Positions 55,501-64,000 of a DNA stretch of 64,000 bases are shown in pieces (within the stretch, counting starts at the first letter, position 1; every line of letters starts with the position of its first letter). The position numbers and the translations under genes were made by a program. Under the pieces are notes generated by a model. The model saw only the letters and a list, made by a program, of their open reading frames with translations, ran no database searches and was not told where the DNA came from. This DNA comes from Wolfiporia cocos (Eukaryota; Basidiomycota; Agaricomycetes; Polyporales; Phaeolaceae), in contig JACCLO010000012.1 in assembly GCA_029448655.1 (NCBI GenBank), forward strand, positions 1,240,001-1,304,000, written 5' to 3'.

Positions 55501-57657
55501 CGACCTCCAGACGCAGGGCCTCGCTAACCCGCGATGTCCGCCGCGATCACAGACATCGGGGGGCACGGGCGAGGCGCGCGCCGCACCGCCGCGCTGATCT
55601 CTCGTCGGCCGGGGCATCTCTCCGCGCCGATCTCCAGACTCCGCAGGCGTGGCGGGGGCGCCGCACACGGCTGGTGGCTGGGCGTGCGCCGCAAGCGCGT
55701 GGGGCAGCGCCGGGCGCATATGACCAGCTTCGCGAACCCCGCCTCGCCGTCCCAGCCACCTTCGCGGGCGCCAGCCGTCGCGGAGAGAAGAGCAGCCAGC
55801 CATCGCGATCCCGGCCGCCGCGGGCGCCCGCCGGGCTTCTGGCCGGCAATCTATCCTTACTGGGCGGCGAGGCTTCTGTTCGGCTCTGCGGGGGGCCAAT
55901 GCGAGTGGCGCGGCGGCTTCGCCATCGACGCCTCCAAACGTCGACGCGCCCGTTCGCCGTCCGCGGCGCACGCCCAGGTGACGTTCACGTTGGCAGCCAC
56001 GCCCCCGCGCGCTCGCCCACATGAGCCGCGGCCGCACTTGGTCATCGCGGTCGTGCGCACCGCACATTCAGATCCCGCGCCCGCGCCTGGGGCTGCGCCG
56101 CGCGCGTTCCCAGCACACGCACGCACGGCCGACGCACTGGCCAGCCAGCGAAGCCGCACGAGCCAGCCCATGCCCGATGCGTGCACGCGGCGAGTGTCCG
56201 CACCGAGCGCGCGCGCCTTCCACCTCCATCGCCAGCCCCGCTTCCCGCTGATGCCTCATCGCCGGCGCCTTCGCCTTCGCCTTCGCCTTCGCCACACCCA
56301 GCCGCTTCGCACTCGCACTCGCCCACGGGCCGCTTCGCGTTCGCGTTCGCGTTCGCGCTTCGCTTCTCTCCACCCACCTCGCCAGCTGACTCTGCCTCGC
56401 CGGGCTGCCGCACCCAGGCGGCCACGGGCCTCACCTGTGATCAAGGCACGCACTCGCCCACCGCGCGAGATCCATCGGCGCGGCGCATCCTCGGGCGAAC
56501 CCCCCCCTCCTCCTCCTCCTCCCGCGTTCCTGCGCACGCAGTGCCCGGCCGGACGCGCTGACGTCAGCGCGGCCACCCCCTCTCGCGTGCAGCGTCCGGC
56601 GTCCGGCAGTGTCCTGTGTCCTGTGCCCTGTGTGTTTGCGTCGTGCGTTCTGTGTTTTTGCGCGGTGCGTTCTGGCCCGGGATGTGCGCCGCGCGGCGCA
56701 GTTTGCCGGCGCACGCAGGGGCTTCTTGTCTGGTGTGTGAGGCGTGATGTGTTCTGGGGGTGGGGTGGACGAACGCGACTGTCGCGGGAGGATCTTGCGA
56801 GCTGGCTCTAGATTCCGCATGTCCGTAGCGCCTGGCTCGACGCCTTGTACTTCTGCTGATGGCTGCGGGAGAAGGCCGGCATTACGAGTCGTAGCCCACA
56901 TCAACGACGTAGTCCAACCCTGTTTTTTTTTGCAAACACGATACCAAATTTAATCGAGCGCGCAGGGGAACGACCACAGCGACGCGTGCACGGGTGGGCG
57001 CTGGCAAATGGGCAGAGACTGGGCTCGCGACGAGGGCACACGGCAACAGGGTGGAATTCAGCGAGCGGGAGCGATACAGTATTATTTTTACAGAGTGTAG
57101 CGTACTAGCAAACATGTCGGGAAATCCATCCAATCCGTGGCGTAGCTGTGGGCGGCGGTGCTGGTGGTGGTGGCGGGGGCGGTGGGTGCAAGACGATCCG
57201 CAGCCCGCAGCCCGCACCCTAGGCCTGCAAACTGCAAAATATAACTATAAATGCACACAGATGCAAAAGAAAGTAAAAAAGTAAAGGAGAGATGCAGAGA
57301 TGCACGAGACGAACGGGCGCGTGGTATGCGGCAAGTATATGGCACAGCGAAGGTATATAACGGCTTGGCGGGGGCAGCGGGGGCGGCGGGGGCGGGGGCG
57401 ACGAGCGAGGATGCCGGACGGATTTTAGGGCCGGATAAACGAGTGCGGCGCCGGCGCGGCGGATTATTATACAGGTCTAGGCGGTACAGGGTGCGGGCGG
57501 TACATGCGCATGGCGGCGTCGGCTTCGGCTTGGAGTGGGCTCGTGTGGCTTAAGGCATATCGAACATGGACAGCGTCGCGGCCTGCGACAGAGCGCGGCG
57601 CAGCGCGCGGCGTGTGTGCGCGAGGCGCGCTCGGTCGGGGGCCGCCGCGGGGCGCGC
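55501..57657. other. GC-rich 3' flank of the TEA-domain gene
   Basis: Long open frames exist on both strands (for example 55534-56811 plus, 425 codons) but they are low-complexity Arg/Ala/Pro translations without domains and mirror each other; I do not call them genes. Contains simple hexamer repeats at 56261-56370. The last part (57220-57300) turns A-rich. Confidence 0.5.
56261..56370 (+). repeat. TTCGCC / TTCGCG hexamer repeats
   Basis: Runs of CTTCGC-type units (near 56265-56295) and GCGTTC units (56335-56365), with CGCACT repeats between. Confidence 0.75.
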
Positions 57658-59718
57658 TTACAGCGAGGGGAACTTCATCCCGTACGCGCCCGCGCCGTCG
57701 AAGCCCTGCACGCCCGTCAGCATCGCGCGCGCGGAGGGGCGGGATAAGGCCAGGGGACACTCACGCTGTACTGCGGCGCGTCGAAGACGGAGGGCACGCC
57801 CTGCTGCTGCGCCTGCGCCTGCTGCTGCTGCTGCTGCTGCTGCGGGGCGTACGCGTGCGCGTGCGCGCCAAACGAGAGCTGCTCGAGCGGGCTCGGCGGG
57901 AGGCTCGCGTACGCGTCCGTGCCCGCGCCGTGGTGCGCGTGCAGGTGCGCCTGCGCGTGCGCGGGCGAGTGCGCGTGGCCGAGGTGCGCGGGCGAGTGCG
58001 TGTGGAGGTGCGCGAGGTGCGCGGGCGAGTGCGGCGGCGGCGGCGAGGGGTGCGCCTGCGGCGCGAGCGCGGGCATCGACGCGAGCGAGGGCAGCGACTG
58101 CGTCGAGAGGCTCGGCGCGAGCGCCGCGGACCCCGGCTGCTGCTGCGCCGCGAGCCCGCTGTACATGAGCAGGTCGCCGTAGTCCGAGCCGAGCTCGTGC
58201 TGTCGGGGAGAGCCGAGGGCGATTTCGAGGGCGAGGGCGTCGTGGGAGAGTGGCAGGCGGAGACAGTTGACCGATTTGGATAGGGATAGGACAGGTGGGC
58301 GTCCGCCGGCGCGGAGGGTGGGCCGTCCGCGGAGGTGGCAGCGCGCGTGTCCGATACGGATACAGCAAAACGGAAAGTGGCACAGCGAGGCGCAGGGGTG
58401 ACCGCATACGTCGCGGATTATGAAACGCCAGGGCGCAGACGTGCACGGATATCCACAAAATGAAATAGCGACCACAAAAGTCGTGTCGAGCGCATGGGAA
58501 GGAGGGGAGAGGGCACTCGTCAGCAACGGAGATCGCCTCGGATCCGAGCGGAGAGACTCACGCTAGACTCGCTGTCGAACGACGCGGGCGAGAGCGGCGG
58601 GCTCGCGCCGGGGGTCGCGGTCCCCGTGGCGACGCCCTGTCCCTGTCCCTGCCCGTCGAACCTGTACACGACCGTGAGCAGCACCTCGCCGTCGTCCTCC
58701 GCCACCGGGGACGGGGCGGACGGGGACGCGCCGGCGCCGGCGTCCGCGGGCGCGCGGACGATGTCCTGCACGACGGTGTACTGCGCGGGCTCTGCGGGGG
58801 CTCAGCGCGCATCCGGGCACGGCGGCGGGCGACTCACCGGTACACGTGCAGAGGGCGTCCCAGAAGCGGGGCACGAACGGGGTCGCGTAGAGGAACGTGC
58901 ACGCCATGGGTGCGGGCCAGACGGGGGTGGGGAGCACGCTCGACGCGCGGAGCTCGAGCGCGGTGCGCTCGGTGTGCACGAGCTCGCCTGCGTCCTGCGC
59001 GTCGGGCCCCGGGGCGGCGCGGAGGACGCGGTAGCGCGAGCGCGCGTGCAGCACGCTGCGCGAGACGAAGGTGACGGTCGGGTCGAGCGCGCGGAGCGGG
59101 CCCGAGATCGGGACGACGCTGCAGGGCGTGCTCGACGCGGGCGAGGGCGACGCCGAGGAGGAGGGCGGCGGCGAGGGCCGGCTTGGCTGCATCATGGCGA
59201 TGTGGCGGCTCGAGAGGACCTGGAGGACTGCGGGGGCGTGAGCGACCGGCGCGGGCGGGGGTGCATGCGCGGGGACGCGATGACGGGGGTGCGATGGGCG
59301 GGTACTCACTGCGCTTGCCCTCGGCGGTGTCGCGGAGCTGCTGGAGGCGCGAGCCGACCTGCTTGGGGGTGCGGCGCTTGCCGGTGCGCGAGTAGATGTA
59401 GTCCGAGATGAACTTGTTGCGCATCGGGAAGCGGCCGAACGCGCGGGTGGTGCGGGACTCGACGGGGGTGTACTTCTCGAGGCCTGCGGGGGGTCAGCGG
59501 GGGCGGGCGGGGGCGGGCGGGGGCGCACCTTCGACGAGGGCGGCCTCGAGGTAGGGGGGCCAGACGACCTCGCCCTTGCCCTTCATGGTCTTCCAGCACT
59601 TGCGGCCGGTGACGATGGTCTGGATGGTCTCGCTGATCTCGCCCTTGGTGGCGGGGTATGCGAGCTCGTCGGTGGACGAGACGCGGACGTGCTGTGCGAA
59701 GGAGCGTGCGGACGCCAT
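57658..59718 (-). CDS. TEA/ATTS-domain transcription factor
   Basis: Exons 59718-59529, 59483-59310, 59227-58838, 58791-58562, 58199-57765, 57705-57658; 488 aa, phases consistent. The TEA DNA-binding domain spans exons 1-3: VVWPPYLEAALVEGLEKY, then NKFISDYIYSRTGKRRTPKQ and VGSRLQQLRDTAEGKRI, helices 1 and 3 being the clearest. In fungi the family includes Tec1 and AbaA, regulators of filamentation and spore development. The middle (exon 3-4) has strand-like blocks; the C-terminus is rich in Ala, His, Pro and Gln with a Q8 tract (CTG repeat near 57817-57842) and ends YGMKFPSL. The CAC-phase acceptor of exon 5 is the least certain join; the 362-nt intron before it is long for this gene. Confidence 0.88.
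57815..57843 (-). repeat. CTG/CAG repeat coding polyglutamine
   Basis: Eight CTG units on the plus strand, read as Gln on the minus strand in exon 5 of the TEA gene, followed by AQAQQQ. Confidence 0.85.
59484..59528 (-). other. G-rich 45-nt intron 1 of the TEA gene
   Basis: On the plus strand this intron has four or more runs of GGG/GGGGG spaced by single C (59499-59522), a strong G-quadruplex pattern on the template strand; the transcript itself is C-rich. Confidence 0.7.
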
Positions 59719-62700
59719 GGTGGAGGACGGCGTCGGGGGTGGTGGCGGAGGGACGCGTCGAGGCGGGCTTATAAGAGAAGGGACACGGATGCGGAGGATC
59801 GGCGCAGGCCGCAGGGAGGGCTAAATCAGGCGAGCGGGGGCGTGCATGGCAAATGGCAAGGGAGATCGCGCAGTTTCAGATCCTGCCACTCGCGGCAAGT
59901 GCCCGGCCATTATGGCATTGCACCGCTGGGCGCCCGTGGCAGCGATCTGCAGCGCGTGCGAGATCGGGGCAGAGCTCGCAGGCGCCCGTGTCGGTCCGTC
60001 TCGACGCCCGCCCGGCATCGGCCCCAGCTAGCTTCCGCATAATTGCGCTTCTCGTCTTCGCACTCGGCCGGCACCAGCAGGCTCCCAGGCTGCTTCTCCA
60101 GCAGGGCTGCCCTAGCCCGCCGTGTATGAGCCCGACAGGCGCCACCGCCAATATCATATTCGCGTGCTGCACCGCTCCCCACCGCAGGTGCGCCAATCCC
60201 TGCACAGGCGCGGACGAAGAACAACGCAGCCAGAACAACGCGCGTGGCATGGACGAGCACTCGCGCGTCTCGTCCCGGCGATGCGATCTCTGCGAAAATC
60301 CCAATCGGGGCATCCGCTTCGCTCGGCCGGGCCCCTGCCCGCACTAGGCAGGTGTGCACCGTGTCTGCGGCCGGTCGAAATTGAATGCCTCCAGCCAATC
60401 GCGCCTCGCACACGTGCGCGTGCCCGTTATGGTCATATACGAAGCCTTCTCAAACGGGCCACCTCCGTTGCTCGCGTTACGTACGCGCGACACTGAATCT
60501 CGTTGGCTGATGGATCGCGTCTAGCTCCAGCGCTGCACGACGAAACACAGCGACTCGACACGAAAAAAACAAAGACAAGACGCCTGCGTCATCGTCACCG
60601 CCATCGGTGCTTCGGCGGGCAGTGCGCCTTGTTCTCTGGGCAGCCCAGCCACTGCGCTTCCCTGCATGTGCGACGTCGCGATCGATCACCGCCCCCCGCC
60701 CAAATCCGGCAGCGACGCCCTCGACGCCGACCGAACCGCGATCCCCCACGCCGCCGTCCACAGCGATCCGCTGGATCTCCCGCACACGCCCTGCCACCGC
60801 GACAACGTAACGCGCCCGATCGCGCCCCGCCGCGGCAGCACGCACGCCAGCATGGTGGCACGCTGCCGTAACGCTTCTCCTCCGCTGCTCGTCGTCGTCG
60901 TCGGCCCGGTGCCAATAGCGCGTGCGTTCTCCGCGCGATGCGGGCGCGCGAACGGGGCATGCGAGCACCCCAATCTGGAGCGCGCGCGGGGGTGACGATC
61001 GGTGTGTGTGCAGGGCAAACACACGCCGGACCCGGCCGCCCCGCGTGGTGCTGCGCGCGCTCGTGGAGACAGCAGCGGTAGACGTTGATCGCCGTGCTCC
61101 ACCCGCCGAGCCCGGCCGGGTGTGTTATTCGAGCCCCCGACGTCGGCGGCCCAGCCCGCGCCGGCCCCGCACCAGGCGCGCGCCGCCCGCGGTCCTGTAA
61201 GCTTCGTGATCAGCTCCGTGCGCGCCACGCGCGTGCCGGCGACGCGAGCCCGCGCGGGTGTCGTGACGCGAGCTGGCAGCGCCGCGCTCCCGGTGGCGGG
61301 ACGGGCAGGGTGCGGGCAGGCGAGGCCGTCGCGCTGTCTGTCTGCAGGGGGTGGCCAGATCGAAGCGCGGGTGAAGCCTTGGAGCCTGATGATGATGCAG
61401 ATGCATTGATAGCGCGGAGCGGGTGCCCGATGGCGCGCCGCGGCTTCTGCTGTCGCTGCCACCCGCGATCCTATCAGGCGGCGAAGGCGAAGGCGAGGAC
61501 AGGCCAGGACAGGACAGGAGAGGCGCATTACGGGATGGCGTGTATAGGCCTGCGCACGCGTCCGCCCGCGTCGCTGTCGCTGTCGCTATTGCACCCGCGA
61601 CAGCTGCAATTGCAATTGCGCTGATGAGGCGTGCCATGGTGGGAGTGCGCTGCCCGTTCGAGCACGGCGCGTTCTCGGGCGTTGTCGACCACGACACGTA
61701 TTTGAATTCCCGGCGCGCGCTGAGGCGACGGATGACTGTACGCAGTGACAATCCAGGCGCGCGGGGCGGACGGTGCGCGCACGGCGCATCATACATCACG
61801 ACGCGCGACGCGCGATCCGCGGTATGCGCGCCGCGCTCGCAGCGCCGCATCCCGCGAGCCGCGTCGACGTTCAAACGACGTGCACCGCCTGCCACCGTGC
61901 GCGGACGCATGCATGCACGCACGCACGCTAATCGCTGATCGTTGCCCCCGCGCCAGCCCGCGCGCACGTACGTAAGGCCCGTCCCGTTCTGTCGCCTGTC
62001 CCGTCCCGTCCACGTCCTTCCCCTCCCCGTCCGGCGCGCACCGCCTCACGCGCCCCGCGCCGCGCGCCCGATGCCATCTGGCCTTCCATGCGCTGCCGCG
62101 GATCGAGATCCGCTGGGCGTGCAGGGCTGCGCTGCGGGGCAAGCGGGCGACAGGACGCGTTTGTCTGCGCTGCGCGGGGCGGGTGCGCGCCGGCACTGCG
62201 GAGCGCCGAGCGAGGAGGGCGGCGCGCGGGACACCCCGAGCGGAAAGAGGCCGGGCCGCGCAAAAAACCAAAAAAAGCCGAGCGAGGGAACACGGACTCG
62301 AACGCAAAGACGGAGGAGGCACGCTGGCGCGCGGAGATGTGCGTGCGGCAGACGTGCGTGCATGGGAACGCCCGCGCAGAGCTGCTGCCGTACCAGCGCA
62401 CGGGACGCGGGACGCGGCAGAGCTGGGGGCTATACCGCGTTTGCTCGGACTCGCCCGCGTCCTCCGCCAGCATCGCGCCCGAGCCAAGCCCAGATCCGAG
62501 CGCTGTCAGACTTGGGCCACCACGACCGCGAGGAATGGACATCTGGATCGCGGGACACGCGTGCGTGCGGCCCCCGTCCCTTGGTCGTGGGCCTTGGCCG
62601 CGCTGCAGAGCCCGCTCGCGCTTCCCCGCGCGCCCGGTACCAGTCTGCCTCGCCTCGCTGCCAATGCCTGCTTGCCGGTACCCGCGCACTGCTGATCACC

Positions 62701-64000
62701 GTGCGTGCGACGCCTGGAACACGATCGGCCGGCACCCCCTTCCTGCCCTCCTCCCTTCCTCCTTTCCGCTCTGATGCAGATGCAGATGTGGATGCGGGTG
62801 CGGGTGCGAGTGCAGATGCAGGCGACGACGGCCGCCAGAGCCCGAGCCCGAGCCCTGGCACCCCTTCTAGCCGTGATATGCACGACCGCACGACCAGCCG
62901 GAAGACGCGCGGTCACCACCTCATCATCATTCCCACTCCAGAAGCAGACGCAGCCTGCACCGCACAGCGCCGCGGCCGCAGCTCAAAACAGCCCTGGACT
63001 GGGACTGGCCCACGCACGCACCGCTGCGACGCGGAGATCGCCGTCGCGCATTGTTTTTTTTTCTGTTGTCTGACCGTTGCGAGGCGCGTCCGCGCACGTC
63101 GCCAGGTGTGCGGGAACGCGGAGCTACATGCGTAGCACCCTGCGGACCACCTGCCCTGGGATAGCAGGTGGCGTGGCGTACGGACCACGGGCGATGCACG
63201 GTCGGCCGTGGAAGCCCTGCTTCTGCTTCTGCTGCCCAGCGCCGCCCGTGGGACGCTGGGGATATGCGATCGCCGAATCGGCGTGCGATCTCTGTGCATA
63301 CGTGCGTCTGCGCTGTCGGCATCAATGATCTGTAGCCTGCATTGCGCGATCGGCAGACGGGGACGTAGATTAGAAAAATTAGACTGCTGGAGTGAAATTG
63401 CGCTGTGATGGGGCTGCCGGGCGCGCGGGGCGCCACCGGAAGGGGGGGAGTGCCCGTTTGTCCATGGAAGGAATTTATTGTTAGCTAGCGTGTCTGAGCC
63501 TGCCTGTGCAGAGGGGCATGTACGAAAATCGCATTTATCATTAGTGACGCACTAGTACGTGCGCGCTTCGGGCGTGTTTCGTCGCCGACTCCGTCCGCTC
63601 GCGGCGAGTCCTAGCGCGATCAGAGAGACATCGCATGCACATCACCCCCGACCACAGCATCCTCACCACTGAGTATGAGGCTCTGCACCATCGGCCCCGT
63701 CCTACGTTGATCCCCGCGCGACAAATATCCGTGCCGAGAAGGGGTCACATGCCCGCATTCCCCACGCCCGAAGCGGAAAGGTGTCGACGTGGTCGCGTTG
63801 GAGCCCTCGACGGGCTACCGGCGCGAGCCAGCGACGAAAGCGTCCCCCACCCGGTGGCGCGTACGCGAGCAGGCGCAACTGCTCCCGGCGCGACACCCAC
63901 ACGTAAACACGGCCGTGCGGGTCGCGATCCCGCACGCTAGCGACGGCGCCGCACACGAAAATAGCGCGAGCGAGTCCAAATTAGCCTCCGCGCCGGGCCC
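59719..64000. other. GC-rich upstream region of the TEA gene, no supported gene
   Basis: About 4.3 kb, CpG-dense through to about 63.4 kb. Many long frames on both strands are GC shadows without domains. TATA-like TTATAAGAG lies near 59769-59777, about 50 bp upstream of the TEA ATG on the minus side. A degenerate GATGCA/GGTGCG minisatellite lies near 62772-62830. A long regulatory leader is possible but unproven. Confidence 0.5.

Noticed and set aside
55534..56811. 425-codon open frame on the plus strand
   Set aside because: Low-complexity Arg/Ala/Pro translation in very GC-rich DNA, with equally long frames on the other strand; no domain, no splice structure.
61942..63135. 397-codon open frame upstream of the TEA gene
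   Set aside because: Same GC-shadow character; several overlapping frames of similar length and no family resemblance.
1..64000. CRISPR arrays, prokaryotic operons or secondary-metabolite cluster
   Set aside because: No regular direct repeats with spacers; all supported genes are intron-bearing fungal genes, and no synthase or tailoring enzymes were found.

Overview
The window is nuclear DNA of a filamentous fungus, almost certainly an Agaricomycete basidiomycete. Genes are split by many short GT-AG introns (45-93 nt, one of about 500 nt), some with TACTAAC-type branch points. The protein families (CSC1/OSCA channel, glycogenin-like GT8 enzymes, F-box protein, TEA-domain regulator) and chromodomain Ty3/Gypsy retrotransposons with self-priming LTRs fit this. 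No prokaryotic operon, CRISPR array or organellar feature was seen.

Left part (1-20 kb) is the gene-bearing arm: a secreted or membrane multi-pass protein (2.0-4.3 kb, minus), a GT8 glycosyltransferase (7.5-8.8 kb, plus), an IMPACT/YIH1-type protein (9.5-10.3 kb, minus) sharing a 291-bp divergent promoter with a 16-exon CSC1-like channel (10.6-14.4 kb, plus), a second GT8 paralogue (15.2-16.4 kb, minus) and a damaged-looking F-box gene (17.9-19.2 kb).

Middle part (20-48 kb) is a transposon pile-up. A foldback element with tRNA-like arms (D1) sits in the exon of an unknown gene. A hAT-type MITE contains a second D copy, which contains a non-coding LTR element (C), which contains a solo LTR: four nested levels, most confirmed by target-site duplications. 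Next come another solo LTR and two related Ty3/Gypsy chromoviruses: a decayed one (A) and a young one (B) inserted in A's own 5' LTR. A Tc1/mariner element follows. A and B code for gag, PR-dUTPase-RT-RH-IN-chromodomain, and a third ORF (coiled coil plus zinc knuckles) overlapping the pol frame. B and C, with unrelated LTRs, both show the geometry of Tf1-like self-priming. Stops in A are largely CGA to TGA, the mark of cytosine-methylation decay at CpG.

Right part (48-64 kb) has decayed duplicated segments, a tRNA-Thr(CGT) gene with a 9-nt intron, and a GC- and CpG-rich region (about 55.5-63.5 kb) whose only supported gene is a six-exon TEA/ATTS-domain transcription factor on the minus strand.

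Gene models were spliced by eye from reading frame, splice sites and family resemblance; all those called complete have total lengths divisible by three. No database search was run.
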